A stretch of 64,000 nucleotides of DNA from Pseudoxanthomonas dokdonensis (GCF_001431405.1 NZ_LDJL01000002.1:186001-250000), one strand, 5' to 3'; numbered from the stretch's first letter, positions 9,962 to 20,379 are shown. The notes: a model not told the origin generated them from the sequence alone. Program-made: numbers and translations.

Positions 9962-10879
9962 ATGCCCTATCTGGAACTCACCCTGCGCTGCGCCGAAGCC
10001 GAGCAGCCGCGCTACGAAAACGCACTGGAAGACGTCGGCGCACTGTCGGTGACCCTGCTTGATGCCGACGCCGAAACCAGCAACGAGAACGCCATTCTCG
10101 AACCCGGGGTCGGCCAGACTCCGTTGTGGAACGCACTGGTGCTGAACGCCCTGTTCCCGGCCGAGACCGACGCGTTGTTGCTGCTGGCGGCGCTGGAATC
10201 GTTCGATCCGGGCCTGGACTGGACCCGGGTGGCGTTCCGCAGCGTCGAGGATCAGGACTGGGAACGGGCCTGGCTGGATCAGTTCAAGCCGATGCGGTTT
10301 GGCCAGCGCACTTTCATCGTGCCGTGGAACCACGCTTTGCCAGAGGAAGCCGCGCATGCCCAGGCCGCGGTGGTGCGGCTGGATCCGGGACTGGCATTCG
10401 GTTCCGGCACCCACCCGACCACCTCGCTGTGCCTGGGCTGGCTTGACCAGCTGGCGCAGGCTGGCGAACTGCAGGGCCGCAGGGTGCTGGATTTCGGTTG
10501 CGGCTCGGGCATCCTGGCGCTGGCGGCGATCAAACTCGGCGCCGCCGCCGCGATCGGCGTCGACAACGACCCGCAGGCGCTGATCGCCAGCGCCGACAAC
10601 GCCGAACGCAACGCCGTCGGCCCGCAGTTGCAGGTCTACCTGCCGCAGGACGAACCGGTCGCCCGCTACCCCATCGTGGTCGCCAACATCCTGGCTTCGG
10701 CGCTGGACGCGTTGGCCGACACACTGGCGGCGCGGGTCGAACCCGGCGGCCGCATCGCCCTGTCCGGGATCCTGCACGGCCAGGAGCCGGAACTGCTGCA
10801 ACGCTACGCCCAGTGGTTCGACCAGCTGGTCGCGAGCCGCGAAGGCGACTGGATGCGGATCGACGGCGTGCGTCGCTGA
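9962..10879 (+). CDS. prmA: Ribosomal protein L11 methyltransferase
   Basis: PrmA trimethylates lysines and the N-terminus of ribosomal protein L11 using S-adenosylmethionine. The 305-residue protein has the substrate-recognition domain at the N-terminus, the linker motif [14 protein letters not shown], and the SAM-binding loop [15 protein letters not shown] followed by the acidic GVDNDPQAL and the VVANILA motif. Length and motifs are typical. The DUF3426 gene and fis follow on the same strand. Confidence 0.97.
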   Translation: MPYLELTLRCAEAEQPRYENALEDVGALSVTLLDADAETSNENAILEPGVGQTPLWNALVLNALFPAETDALLLLAALESFDPGLDWTRVAFRSVEDQDWERAWLDQFKPMRFGQRTFIVPWNHALPEEAAHAQAAVVRLDPGLAFGSGTHPTTSLCLGWLDQLAQAGELQGRRVLDFGCGSGILALAAIKLGAAAAIGVDNDPQALIASADNAERNAVGPQLQVYLPQDEPVARYPIVVANILASALDALADTLAARVEPGGRIALSGILHGQEPELLQRYAQWFDQLVASREGDWMRIDGVRR

Positions 10880-10966
10880 GTGCGCCGCCCCAACCCACCA
10901 CGCAGAAGGTTGTCGGGATTACGCTCGCGCCGATCCCGGCCGCGTTCATCCGTGTTTGAATAAGTC

Positions 10967-12043
10967 ATGTTCATCGCCTGCCCCCATTGCCGGGAACTGG
11001 TCGCGCCGCATCCGCTGACGCGGCAGTTGCCACCGATCTGTCCGCGTTGCGGCGGCAATCTGCCCGGCGCACGTCCGCTGGCCACCGCGGCACCCGCGCA
11101 GGCGCAACCGGTTTCCAGCAAGCCCGACAGCGCCGCCGCGCCCAGCCTGGTGACACTGCTGCGGCCAGCCAACGCCGGTGATCCGGCCTCGGCACCGGCG
11201 CTGGCAGGGGAAGGCATTGCCGCCAGCGTCATGGCAGCACATCCCGCATCCGCTGACACGACGACAACAGCAGCGTCGAGTGCCGTGGTCACGCCGGCCG
11301 ATGAAGCGACGACGGACATCGCAGCCGGCCCTGTCGCAAGCCCTCCAGCGCAGGCGGATATCGCCGCAGACTCGCCAGCACCATCTGCAGCCGCGACCGA
11401 CACGGATAACACACCGGCCGATGCCGCAGGCACCGACCCGGCCACGGCGGTCGAATCCGCGGCAGTCGTCCCCGCAAGTGAAGCGCCGCCTGCATCGGCG
11501 CCCGCCGAGGCGTCCAGGGCCAGCGGGCATCCGGCGTCACCCAGTTTCCTGCAACGCCGGCGCAGCGCCCGGCCATCACCGTCACCGGCACGCTGGCAGT
11601 GGGCCGTCGTAGTGGTATTGGCGACGCTGCTGGTGTTGCAGGTGCTGCTGGCCGATCGTGAGCGGCTGGCTGCCGACGCCGCATGGCGACCATTGATTGG
11701 CGGCCTCTGCGGCGTGCTGGGTTGCAGCATGCCGGCCTGGCGCGAGCCGCAGGCATTGACCATGATCAACCGTGACGTCAGGCCGCTGCCGCAGGTGCCG
11801 GGCGTACTGTTGGCCAAGGCCACGTTTCGCAATGACGCGCGCTGGGCACAACCGTGGCCGGTGCTGCTGCTGACCCTGAAAGATGCCGACGGTCGCAGTC
11901 TGGGCGCGCGTGCGCTGCTGCCGGCCGATTATCTGGATGCCGCTGCCAGTGCCGATATCGCGCCGGGCCAGACCGCCGAAATCACGGTCCGGGTACGCGA
12001 GCCCAGCGCCAGCGTGGTCGCTTTCGCCTTTGACTTCCACTGA
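10967..12043 (+). CDS. Zinc-ribbon and DUF3426 domain membrane protein
   Basis: 358 residues in three parts. First is an N-terminal MJ0042-type zinc ribbon with C5/C8 and C25/C28. Second is a long low-complexity Ala/Pro/Thr stretch (about 35-195). Third is one membrane helix (WQWAVVVVLATLLVLQVLL, from about residue 211) followed by a periplasmic DUF3426 domain ending in REPSASVVAFAFDFH. Proteins of this build sit next to prmA and fis in many gamma- and betaproteobacteria. The function is unknown; the layout suggests a metal-binding cytoplasmic sensor coupled to a periplasmic domain. Confidence 0.88.
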   Translation: MFIACPHCRELVAPHPLTRQLPPICPRCGGNLPGARPLATAAPAQAQPVSSKPDSAAAPSLVTLLRPANAGDPASAPALAGEGIAASVMAAHPASADTTTTAASSAVVTPADEATTDIAAGPVASPPAQADIAADSPAPSAAATDTDNTPADAAGTDPATAVESAAVVPASEAPPASAPAEASRASGHPASPSFLQRRRSARPSPSPARWQWAVVVVLATLLVLQVLLADRERLAADAAWRPLIGGLCGVLGCSMPAWREPQALTMINRDVRPLPQVPGVLLAKATFRNDARWAQPWPVLLLTLKDADGRSLGARALLPADYLDAAASADIAPGQTAEITVRVREPSASVVAFAFDFH

Positions 12044-12124
12044 CCACGCCGATGTCCGCGCTTGTCCGACGGACAATTGCCAACAATGCGCCTTGCCGAT
12101 CATGAAAGCTGCAAAAGCAGATGC

Positions 12125-12140
12125 AGTGACCGCGATCACG
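12125..12140. promoter_or_regulatory. Candidate Clp/CRP-type binding site upstream of fis
   Basis: AGTGACCGCGATCACG: GTGA and TCAC half-sites spaced by six bases, matching 8 of the 10 half-site positions of TGTGA-N6-TCACA. It ends 3 bp before a -10-like TAGACT (12144-12149) and 72 bp before the fis start, so it would overlap the -35 region. E. coli fis is known to respond to CRP; the Xanthomonas homologue is Clp. Confidence 0.4.
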
Positions 12141-12212
12141 CGCTAGACTCGTCCCCCCGCCGACGAACCGATTCGGCCAACGCGTCCGGCCACGCAACAC
12201 CAGGGGAACCGA

Positions 12213-12488
12213 GTGAACGCTGCCACCACCCGTCAGGAAAATCCACGCACACCCGGCAATCGCCCACCCTTGCGAGAGCACGTCGCGCTGTCAGTGCGAC
12301 GCTACCTGCGTGATCTGAACGGATGTGATGCCGACGACGTCTACGAAATCGTGCTGCGCGAAATGGAAATTCCGTTGTTCGTCGAAGTGCTGAATCATTG
12401 CGAAGGCAACCAGAGCCGCGCCGCCGCGCTGCTCGGCATTCATCGCGCCACCCTGCGCAAGAAACTGAAAGAGTACGGACTGGCCTGA
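12213..12488 (+). CDS. fis: DNA-binding protein Fis
   Basis: Fis is a nucleoid protein that bends DNA and stimulates rRNA and other growth-rate-dependent promoters. The 91-residue protein has the dimerisation helices at the N-terminal half and the classic C-terminal helix-turn-helix [20 protein letters not shown]. The GTG start at 12213 has AGGGGAA just upstream and gives a normal length (E. coli Fis is 98). The order DUF3426-fis-purH is typical of this lineage. Confidence 0.96.
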   Translation: MNAATTRQENPRTPGNRPPLREHVALSVRRYLRDLNGCDADDVYEIVLREMEIPLFVEVLNHCEGNQSRAAALLGIHRATLRKKLKEYGLA

Positions 12489-12630
12489 GACGGACTGGCT
12501 TGGGATCCGCGTGGCGACCATTGTCGTCCGGTGTTGGCCCGCGCATCCGCCATCACCCAGCGCTTTGCCATCAGCGTGTTGAAGGCGCGCGGCAACAGCG
12601 GCCACGCCAGCGGCCGGCACGGGGCCCGGC

Positions 12631-12636
12631 TATAAT
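12631..12636 (+). promoter_or_regulatory. -10 element of purH
   Basis: A consensus TATAAT preceded by GGC, 27 bp before the purH ATG, which would give a leader of about 20 bases. No good -35 is visible 16-18 bp upstream. No PUR box was recognised. Confidence 0.55.
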
Positions 12637-12663
12637 CGCCCGGTCCTCCTGCTTTGCTTCCCC

Positions 12664-14250
12664 ATGACTGCCAATCTCCTGCCCGTGCGTCGGGCCCTGC
12701 TTTCCGTTTCCGACAAGACCGGCCTGGTTGAACTGGCCCAGCGCCTGCATGGCCTGGGAGTCGAATTATTGTCCACCGGCGGTACCGCCAAGGCACTGCG
12801 CGACGCCGGCCTGGCCGTCCGCGACGTCGCCGAGGTCACCGGTTTCCCGGAGATGATGGACGGACGGGTCAAGACCCTGCACCCGATGGTCCATGGCGGG
12901 CTGCTGGGACGCGCCGGCACCGATGACGCGGTGATGGCCGAGCATGGCATCGATGCCATCGATCTGCTGGTGTTGAATCTGTATCCATTCGAGCAGGTCA
13001 CCGCTGATCCGGATTGCAAGCTCGATGTAGCCGTGGAGAACATCGATATCGGCGGTCCGGCGATGCTGCGTTCGGCAGCCAAGAATTTCGCCCGCGTCGC
13101 GGTCGCCACCGACCCGGCGCAGTATTCGGAACTGCTGGCCGAACTGGACGCCAACCAGGGTGCGTTGTCGGCGGCCACCCGCTTCAAGCTGTCGGTGGCC
13201 GCGTTCAATCGCGTCGCCCAGTACGATGCGGCGATCAGCAATTACCTGTCGGCGATCACCGATGCTTCCGGCGAAGTGCCGCAGCGCTCGCCGTTTTCGG
13301 CGCAGGCCAATGGCAGTTTCATCAAGGTGATGGATTTGCGCTATGGCGAAAATCCACATCAGCAGGCGGCGTTCTATCGCGATCTTCATCCGGCGCCTGG
13401 TTCACTGGCCACTTTCGAGCAGTTGCAGGGCAAGGAACTAAGCTACAACAACATCGCCGACAGCGATGCGGCCTGGGAATGCGTGCGCCAGTTCGATGCC
13501 CCGGCCTGCGTGATCGTCAAGCATGCCAATCCATGCGGCGTAGCGGTCGGCGCCGCCTGTGGCGATGCCTACGAACTGGCCTATGCCACTGATCCGACCA
13601 GTGCGTTCGGCGGCATCATCGCCTTCAACCGGCCGCTCGATGCAGCCACCGCCAAGGTCATCCTTGATCGCCAGTTCGTCGAAGTATTGATCGCACCGGA
13701 CTACGCGCCCGAAGCCCTGGCCTACGCCAGCAAGAAGGCCAACGTGCGCGTGCTGCGCATCCCGCTGGCAGCGCCATCGGTGGGTTTCATCGACAGCAAG
13801 CGGATCGGCTCGGGCCTGCTGATGCAGACCGCCGACGACCGCGTGGTCAGCGTCGCTGAGTTGAAAGTGGTCAGCAAGCTTGCGCCCAGCGACGCACAGC
13901 TGCGCGATCTGCTGTTTGCCTGGAAGGTAGCCAAGTACGTCAAGTCCAATGCCATCGTCTACGCCAGGGACAATCGCACCATCGGCGTCGGCGCCGGGCA
14001 GATGAGCCGGGTCTATTCGGCTCGCATCGCCGGCATCAAGGCCGCCGATGCGGATCTGGTCGTGGAAGGTTCGGTGATGGCCTCGGATGCGTTCTTCCCG
14101 TTCCGCGATGGTATCGACGCCGCCGCCGCCGCCGGCATCAAGGCGGTGATCCAGCCGGGTGGTTCGATGCGCGATGGTGAAGTCATCGCCGCGGCCGACG
14201 AGCACGGCATCGCGATGGTGTTCACCGGCGTGCGCCACTTCCGCCATTGA
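12664..14250 (+). CDS. purH: Bifunctional AICAR formyltransferase / IMP cyclohydrolase
   Basis: Catalyses the last two steps of purine synthesis, AICAR to FAICAR to IMP. The 528-residue protein has the N-terminal MGS-like cyclohydrolase domain ([39 protein letters not shown]). The transformylase domain follows, with [12 protein letters not shown] (catalytic Lys-His), [10 protein letters not shown] and the C-terminal [18 protein letters not shown]. Length and motifs are normal. purD, another purine gene, lies 6.4 kb downstream. Confidence 0.98.
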   Translation: MTANLLPVRRALLSVSDKTGLVELAQRLHGLGVELLSTGGTAKALRDAGLAVRDVAEVTGFPEMMDGRVKTLHPMVHGGLLGRAGTDDAVMAEHGIDAIDLLVLNLYPFEQVTADPDCKLDVAVENIDIGGPAMLRSAAKNFARVAVATDPAQYSELLAELDANQGALSAATRFKLSVAAFNRVAQYDAAISNYLSAITDASGEVPQRSPFSAQANGSFIKVMDLRYGENPHQQAAFYRDLHPAPGSLATFEQLQGKELSYNNIADSDAAWECVRQFDAPACVIVKHANPCGVAVGAACGDAYELAYATDPTSAFGGIIAFNRPLDAATAKVILDRQFVEVLIAPDYAPEALAYASKKANVRVLRIPLAAPSVGFIDSKRIGSGLLMQTADDRVVSVAELKVVSKLAPSDAQLRDLLFAWKVAKYVKSNAIVYARDNRTIGVGAGQMSRVYSARIAGIKAADADLVVEGSVMASDAFFPFRDGIDAAAAAGIKAVIQPGGSMRDGEVIAAADEHGIAMVFTGVRHFRH

Positions 14251-14255
14251 CCCGG

Positions 14256-15131
14256 ATGCCGAGCAGCGCGAAGCCACGGCGTGCGTCACAGCGAGTGGCG
14301 GCCGTGGCCGTTGATCCTCTGGATCTGGGCGTTTTTCCGCGCAGCCGCCTGTCACCGAACAAGCTGGCCCATGCCGATGCCGACGGCCGCGCATTGCTGT
14401 ATCACGCCAACTGCCTGGAATTTCTCGACCGGGTGATCGAGCGTCATCCGGAGGGCCTGTTCGACATGGTGTTCGCCGACCCGCCGTACTTTCTGTCCAA
14501 CGGCGGCGTCACCTGCCATGGCGGCAAGATGGTCAAGGTCGACAAGGGTGACTGGGACAAAAGCCGCAGCCCGGATTTGAACCACGAGTTCAACAGCCAG
14601 TGGTTGCAGCGTTGCCAGGCCGCGCTCAAACCCAATGGCACGTTGTGGGTATCGGGTACCCACCACGTGATTTACTCGGTCGGTTTCGCGATGCAGCAGT
14701 TGGGGATGAAAATCCTCAACGACATCGTCTGGGAAAAACCCAATCCACCACCCAACCTGGCCTGCCGCAATTTCACCCACTCCACCGAAATCCTGCTGTG
14801 GGCAGCCAAGAACGGCAAGAGCAAACACCTGTTCAACTATGCCGCGATGAAAGAAGAGAACGGCGGCAAGCAGATGAAGTCGGTATGGCGCTTCACCGCG
14901 CCGGGGGCGGAAGAAAAATCACAGGGCCGCCATCCGACGCAGAAGCCGTTGGCACTGCTGGCGCGCTGCATCGAAGCATCGACCCAGCCGGGGGATCTGG
15001 TATTCGACCCGTTCAACGGCTCCGGCACCACCGGTGTCGCCGCACTGCAACTGGATCGCCGCTATGTCGGCTGCGAACTGGACCCCGCCTACGTCGCCTT
15101 GAGCAGCAAGCGCCTGCAGGCGATGGGCTGA
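14256..15131 (+). CDS. Solitary beta-class DNA adenine/cytosine-N4 methyltransferase
   Basis: 291 residues. The catalytic motif IV DPPY is at residues 75-78 and the SAM-binding motif [12 protein letters not shown] follows near residue 250. That order (catalytic before SAM) defines the beta class of amino-methyltransferases that includes CcrM and Dpn[16 protein letters not shown] and a C-terminal [14 protein letters not shown] are also typical. No restriction endonuclease or target-recognition subunit lies nearby, so it appears to be an orphan modification enzyme. I start it at the ATG 6 bp after purH; an earlier TTG overlapping the purH stop is possible. Recognition sequence cannot be read from here. 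Confidence 0.88.
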   Translation: MPSSAKPRRASQRVAAVAVDPLDLGVFPRSRLSPNKLAHADADGRALLYHANCLEFLDRVIERHPEGLFDMVFADPPYFLSNGGVTCHGGKMVKVDKGDWDKSRSPDLNHEFNSQWLQRCQAALKPNGTLWVSGTHHVIYSVGFAMQQLGMKILNDIVWEKPNPPPNLACRNFTHSTEILLWAAKNGKSKHLFNYAAMKEENGGKQMKSVWRFTAPGAEEKSQGRHPTQKPLALLARCIEASTQPGDLVFDPFNGSGTTGVAALQLDRRYVGCELDPAYVALSSKRLQAMG

Positions 15132-15141
15132 GGTCCATCTG

Positions 15142-16599
15142 CTATTCCACCGTGCAGGTATAGGTCAACGATGCGCTCTGCGTTGCCGCCAACGTGCCCA
15201 TGACAATCCCGGCACCGGTGAGATTGGCGATGGTGTAAGGACCACCGGCAGGTATACCGTCTCCGGTGATGGCCACCGGGTTGCTTGCCGGGCAGTCCAG
15301 TCCGGTATCCGGGGTGTCAGTGACCACCGTGCCGGTAACACTGCCCGGACCGTTGTTGGTGATCTGCAATGTGTATTGCAAGGCCGTGCCTGGCGTCACC
15401 GGCCCGGGCGGATTGCTGGTTTTTTCGATCGCCATGTCCACGAAATAATCATTGACCAGCGTGCAGATGGTCGGCGCGGCAGCGGCGGTGATACCGGTAA
15501 TGGTGGCCGTGTTGGTGGCGGTATCGACCGTCGCGGTGCCTCCTCCGCTGCAGTTGGCCTGGGCCAGCCTGAATCCGGGATCCTGCGCCGGGCTCTCAAC
15601 CACGCTGACCGCCAGCGCGGGGTCGGTCACCAGCAGGGGCTCGACTCCCGCTGACGCATCGAAACCCGACGCCGCATTGTCCGGCCATGCGTCGAACGCG
15701 ACGGGCACGCCGGGACTGGTGGTGGTGATGGTGGCGGCCGTCTGCGTGCCGGTCGTGCCCAGATCCGTGTCGGCGTTGCCGACCGTGAACGCGAAACTGC
15801 CCGAAGCTACGTTGCTCTGCTTCAACAGGCACAACGTCGGTGAAAGAATCTGTGGATTGAATACCTGGTAGTCGTCGGTCTGGCTGCCGGGATCCAGCGT
15901 ACCCGCGGGCTGGTTGCGGCGCGCCACGAATACCAGCTGGCCGGAAGCAGGCACGCCCGCCGGCAAGGTGATGCTTACCGTTGAATAATCCAGCCCCGGT
16001 GCAACCGTGACATCGGGAAAGCTCGACCATGCCGGCGAGGTTGCGATCACTGCGCCGCCGGTGGCAGTGGGCGTCGGCTTCGTGTAATTGACGGCAGCGT
16101 ACGGCGTGGTGAAGAACGTCGCGTAGAGGACGCCCGCGTAATAAACGCCAAGTTCGGCGGTATTGCCCCCGCCCACCACTCCATTGCCGTTGATCCAGCG
16201 GAGCTGGAACTGGATCACGCTGCCGCCGCCGACGCCACCCTGCACGGTCTGCTGGAGCGTGTTGTAGCCGGTCGTCCGGACCGCGCGACCAGCCACGGTA
16301 TTCGGTGCGAAATCACCACTGATATATGCATTGGCGTCGGCATAGACCCAGCCGTTGACTGCCTGCGAACCGAGCACGGTGGTCGTCACCGCCCAGTACG
16401 GTGGCAGATTGAGGGGGCTGCTATTGGTTCCGCCGGCGAACGATGGGTTCTGCACCGGCACCAGCGTATTGCAGCTCTGTGCCCAACCGTCCATCGGCAG
16501 CCACATCGACAGCAACAGTGCGATACCCAGGCCGCGCGCGGATCTTGCCGATATCGACATAGGTAATGTGGTCGCTGGCTGCATTGTGTCAAAACTCAT
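15142..16599 (-). CDS. Secreted protein with DUF11-like repeat domain
   Basis: 485 residues, start chosen at the ATG complementing 16597-16599 because AGGA lies about 8 bases upstream; later in-frame ATGs at 16584 and 16560 are possible. A signal peptide ends near WLPMDGWAQS. The first two thirds are rich in Thr, Gly, Asn and Val and suggest a beta-sandwich surface protein. The C-terminal part (VDMAIEKTSNPPGPVTPGT, LQITNNGPGSVTGTVVTDT) matches the DUF11 conserved-repeat type common in surface and adhesin-like proteins. No sortase, PEP-CTERM or autotransporter signal is seen at the C-terminus. Function unknown. Confidence 0.8.
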   Translation of the reverse strand: MSFDTMQPATTLPMSISARSARGLGIALLLSMWLPMDGWAQSCNTLVPVQNPSFAGGTNSSPLNLPPYWAVTTTVLGSQAVNGWVYADANAYISGDFAPNTVAGRAVRTTGYNTLQQTVQGGVGGGSVIQFQLRWINGNGVVGGGNTAELGVYYAGVLYATFFTTPYAAVNYTKPTPTATGGAVIATSPAWSSFPDVTVAPGLDYSTVSITLPAGVPASGQLVFVARRNQPAGTLDPGSQTDDYQVFNPQILSPTLCLLKQSNVASGSFAFTVGNADTDLGTTGTQTAATITTTSPGVPVAFDAWPDNAASGFDASAGVEPLLVTDPALAVSVVESPAQDPGFRLAQANCSGGGTATVDTATNTATITGITAAAAPTICTLVNDYFVDMAIEKTSNPPGPVTPGTALQYTLQITNNGPGSVTGTVVTDTPDTGLDCPASNPVAITGDGIPAGGPYTIANLTGAGIVMGTLAATQSASLTYTCTVE

Positions 16600-16720
16600 T
16601 CGCCGTCCTGCGGTTCGGATATTTTCGTCACATTCAACCACGTATCGTCGGCAACGTGCAGCGTTGCTTCAGCACAATCCTGTCACATTTTCCCTGTCGT
16701 CATCCACGCACCGCTGATCA

Positions 16721-18163
16721 TCAATCTCGATCTTTCCAGATCCCGCGATCGACGCCATCGGCCAGCTCCGGGTATTTATCGATATGGAATCTCGGTGATT
16801 GGCCGGCGGCGAGTTGACGGTCGTAATCGCGGGTCAGTTTGACCACCACGCCGGACAGCAGCACGATTGCGATCAGATTGATGGTGGCCATCACCGCCAT
16901 CGATGCATCGGCCGCATCCCAGACCAGCTGCACTTTCGAGTACACGCCCCAGACGATCACCGCCAACGCGGCCAGTCGCAGCGCGAGCAGTGATCTGCGG
17001 CCGCCACCCAGGTACAGCAGATTGTTTTCGGCGTAGGAATAGTTGCCGAGGATGGTGGTGAAGGCGAAGAAGAACAACGCAATCGCCACGAACCACGCGC
17101 CCCAATCACCAAAGAACACGGTCATCGCACGCTGGGTGATCTGCACACCGTTGCCGCCCTGGTCGAGGGTGCCGGAGAGCAGGATGGCGATGCCGGTGGC
17201 CGAACAGATCAGCAGGGTATCGATGAATACCCCCAGCGCCTGCACCAGCCCCTGGCTGGACGGATGATGCGGCACCGGTGTCGCCGCGGCAGCGACGTTG
17301 GGCGCACTGCCCATGCCGGCTTCGTTGGAATACAGGCCGCGCTTGACCCCTTGCAGCATCGCCACCGCCAGACCACCGAGAATGCCGCCGACCGCCTGAT
17401 CCAGGCCAAACGCACTGCGCAGCACCAGCGCCAGCATCTCCGGCACCTGCGCCAGATGGGTCAACACCACCCATCCGACCAGTGCCAGATACGCCAGTGA
17501 CATGAAAGGCACCACCCATTCGGCGAAGCGCGCCACGCTGCGCAGGCCGCCGAAGATGACGATGGCGGTCAACAGCACCAGCACCGCCGCTACCGGCGCA
17601 TGGCCCAGGCCAAATGCCTCCTGCATCGATTCGCCGATTGCATTGGCGTGCACGCTGCTGAAAATCAGCCCGTAGCTGAGCAGCAGCGCCAGCGCGAACG
17701 CCACCGCCATCGGCTTTGATTTCAGACCGCGGGCCATGTAATAGGACGGTCCGCCGCGGTACTGGCCGTTGTCATCCTTGACCTTGTACAGCTGCGCCAG
17801 GGTGCTTTCAGCGTACGCCGTGGCCATGCCCAGCGCCGCCGTGCACCACATCCAGAACAGAGCGCCGGCACCACCGAGGCTGAGCGCGATCGCGACCCCG
17901 GCCAGATTGCCGGTGCCGACCCGCGCGGCCAGACTGGTGCACAAGGCCTGGAACGGCGAGATGCCGGCAGCATCGCCATCGGTACCGCGACTGATGATGT
18001 GGCACATGTGCGGAAACCGCCGCACCTGGATGAAGCGCAGCCGCACGCTGAAATACAGACCGACCGCCAGCAGGCCATAGGTCAGCACGTAATCCCACAA
18101 CAGGTGATTGATCCCCCCCACCAACGGCGCCAACAGCGCCTCCAACCCTTCCAGCAGCGGCAT
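16721..18163 (-). CDS. AGCS-family sodium:alanine/glycine symporter
   Basis: 480 residues, almost entirely hydrophobic, with about 10-11 membrane helices. The N-terminal part has RFPHMCHIISR and SPFQALCTSLAARVGTGNLAGVAIAL, the AGCS signature (family motif QALxTALAaRVGTGNiaGVA). The middle carries KRGLYSNEAGMGSAPN, also diagnostic. Members import alanine, glycine or glutamine with Na+. Exact substrate cannot be told. It stands alone between the DUF11 and ankyrin genes, all on the minus strand with separate gaps. Confidence 0.94.
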   Translation of the reverse strand: MPLLEGLEALLAPLVGGINHLLWDYVLTYGLLAVGLYFSVRLRFIQVRRFPHMCHIISRGTDGDAAGISPFQALCTSLAARVGTGNLAGVAIALSLGGAGALFWMWCTAALGMATAYAESTLAQLYKVKDDNGQYRGGPSYYMARGLKSKPMAVAFALALLLSYGLIFSSVHANAIGESMQEAFGLGHAPVAAVLVLLTAIVIFGGLRSVARFAEWVVPFMSLAYLALVGWVVLTHLAQVPEMLALVLRSAFGLDQAVGGILGGLAVAMLQGVKRGLYSNEAGMGSAPNVAAAATPVPHHPSSQGLVQALGVFIDTLLICSATGIAILLSGTLDQGGNGVQITQRAMTVFFGDWGAWFVAIALFFFAFTTILGNYSYAENNLLYLGGGRRSLLALRLAALAVIVWGVYSKVQLVWDAADASMAVMATINLIAIVLLSGVVVKLTRDYDRQLAAGQSPRFHIDKYPELADGVDRGIWKDRD

Positions 18164-18237
18164 CGGCCGTTCCCATCAACGTGTCGAGCGCGATGTTAGC
18201 AGTGCCTGGGTGGCGGCCGGCAGCGGCCGCGTCGGCT

Positions 18238-20379
18238 TCAGGGTGAACCAGCGGTCGCGCTGGTGGGACAATCCAGCAGCAGTGCGATCCGTTGCAGGGT
18301 CGCCAGCGGCGGACACGCAGCCGGGCCCTGCTGGCACTGCGGCGGGTACGACAGCGATTTGATCCTTGCTGCCAGGTCCTGCGCCGAGCTGCGGTCGGAA
18401 TTGTACGGCTGGCATCGCTCGGCGCCGGCTTCCAGCAGCAGGCGTACTGCTGCCTCGTTGCCGGCGGCGACGGCATAATCCAGCAACCGCCGCCCCTCGT
18501 CGGCGTCGGTCAGTTCCAGATCCGGATGCTGCGCCAGCGCCTGCGCCAGCATCGACGCAACGATGGCGGGATCACGTCGATACACCTCGAACAGGTTCAT
18601 CAGCGGCGTCCTGCCCGAGCGGTCCTGCTGGTTGATGTTGGCGCCATGGGCCAGCAGCAGGCGCCACATCGCCACGTCCCCGGGACGGCTGGCGGGCACC
18701 TCGTACAGGGCATTGCGTCCGTCATTGTTGACCGCATTGATGTCGGCGGGCTTGGCCTGCTCCAGCAGCAGCCGGGCGCTGGCCAGATTGCCGCTGCTGG
18801 CGACTTTCATCAGCACCGTGTTTCGATCCCCATCGATCTTGCCGATGCCATAGCGATGCGCACCCGCCTGCAGAAGGTCGCGCACGATCGCGGTGTCATC
18901 GGCCTGGCGGGCGGGGTCGCTGCGCTGGCCGGCAGCGACCAGCAGGGGTTGTCGACCGACCACCGGGTTCAGTTCGACATCCTGTTTCAGCAGCAAATCG
19001 ACCATCTCGCGATTGCCGTTGTTGATGGCCCGTTCCAAAGGCGAAGACGTATAGCCATCGGGGTCGGCAGCGTGCGGCACCGTGATGTCGGGGTCGGCCC
19101 CGGCTTCCAGCAATGCCGCCGCGCCGTCAAGCCAGTCGCTGGCAACGGCAACGCCAAGTACCAGCCAGCCGTCGGCGTTGGTTTGCTGCAGGTCTTGCGG
19201 ATGCGCGGCCAACGCTTGCTGCAACGCAGCCAGATCCTTTGTCTGCACCGCGTTGAACAGACTCATCCGTGGCCGGCATGTCTGCGCGTCCAGCGCCTTT
19301 ACTTCCAGCATGTCGGCCAGTTGCATGGCGATGTTGCCGGGGATGTTGTCGATACCCTGTCGTTGGCAGTACTGGCGGGCGTTTTCCTGCATGCCGACCT
19401 TGTTACCCAGATTCAGCGGGCAGTGTTGCGCTCCCTGCATCGCCTGGGCCAGGTTGAGGTACGCCGGCGTTCGCCCGGGGTCACGCTGCAGTACGTTTTC
19501 CAGCAACGCGATCGCATCATTGCTGCTGCCGCAACCGCCCTGCTGCTGCAGCCAGAAGCCGATGTCGTTGAGCATGACGATGTCGGTATCCGGCAGGCTG
19601 CGCGGATCGATGCGGAACAGCTCCGGCTCCAGCGCCGCCAGGCTCTCGCCGGCACGTTGCGCACTGTCGATGCCCGCGCGAGGGCGTTGCCAGAGCTTCA
19701 GTGCGCGCTGGTATCGTTGCCGCAACAGCGGCGGGCTGGCGGGCGGCTCGACCCGTATTTTCACCTGCCGCGGTGACAGCACCTGCTTCATCCCGGCCGA
19801 CCATATCCACAACGGCTGCTTGCGCCATTGCGCCATGATCTGCCGGGTCACGTCCTCGGCGGCCGATGCCGATGCCGATGCAAGCAGATGCCAGGTCACC
19901 GTCGGCTGGACCAGATCACCATGCGGGGCGTCGGCGCCGGGGTTGGCTTGCACTTTCATCCCGACCAGACTGTGATCCGGCAGCAGCAGCCACTCCAGTA
20001 TCAATCCATCCGGGCAATGCAGCCTGGGCAGGTTCTGTTCGAGGCCGGTTTCCAGCTGGTAGTAGCCATCATCGGCAGGTCCCCAGCTACCAAGCAGGGC
20101 ATGACTCCTGCAGATATCGACCCGGAACGGCGGGGATCGCCAGATCCTCTTGCCGTGCTCATCGTAGCGGTTCAGGAAACCCCAGCGGCTGCCGAACACC
20201 GAATAGGTGTAACCATCACCCGCACGTGCGCGGGTCACTTCGCCAGGTTCCACGTGGTAGCGCTTCAGCGCCACCTGTTCAATGAATCCCTCGACATCCT
20301 GCGCCCGCAGCACGGGAGCAAGCGCCAGCAAAACGATCGCCAGACAGGCACGTAGCTTGATGGCCTTGAAGACCGACAT
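18238..20379 (-). CDS. Exported ankyrin-repeat protein
   Basis: 713 residues from the ATG complementing 20377-20379, beginning with a clear signal peptide (KLRACLAIVLLALAPVLRAQ). The first about 380 residues have no recognised domain. The C-terminal half contains about 6-8 ankyrin repeats, for example LGVAVASDWLDGAAALLEAG, SPLERAINNGNREMVDLLLK, NTVLMKVASSGNLASARLLL and RRLLDYAVAAGNEAAVRLLL. With a signal peptide and no further membrane helix it should lie in the periplasm or be secreted, where ankyrins are unusual. Partner unknown. Confidence 0.85.
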   Translation of the reverse strand: MSVFKAIKLRACLAIVLLALAPVLRAQDVEGFIEQVALKRYHVEPGEVTRARAGDGYTYSVFGSRWGFLNRYDEHGKRIWRSPPFRVDICRSHALLGSWGPADDGYYQLETGLEQNLPRLHCPDGLILEWLLLPDHSLVGMKVQANPGADAPHGDLVQPTVTWHLLASASASAAEDVTRQIMAQWRKQPLWIWSAGMKQVLSPRQVKIRVEPPASPPLLRQRYQRALKLWQRPRAGIDSAQRAGESLAALEPELFRIDPRSLPDTDIVMLNDIGFWLQQQGGCGSSNDAIALLENVLQRDPGRTPAYLNLAQAMQGAQHCPLNLGNKVGMQENARQYCQRQGIDNIPGNIAMQLADMLEVKALDAQTCRPRMSLFNAVQTKDLAALQQALAAHPQDLQQTNADGWLVLGVAVASDWLDGAAALLEAGADPDITVPHAADPDGYTSSPLERAINNGNREMVDLLLKQDVELNPVVGRQPLLVAAGQRSDPARQADDTAIVRDLLQAGAHRYGIGKIDGDRNTVLMKVASSGNLASARLLLEQAKPADINAVNNDGRNALYEVPASRPGDVAMWRLLLAHGANINQQDRSGRTPLMNLFEVYRRDPAIVASMLAQALAQHPDLELTDADEGRRLLDYAVAAGNEAAVRLLLEAGAERCQPYNSDRSSAQDLAARIKSLSYPPQCQQGPAACPPLATLQRIALLLDCPTSATAGSP

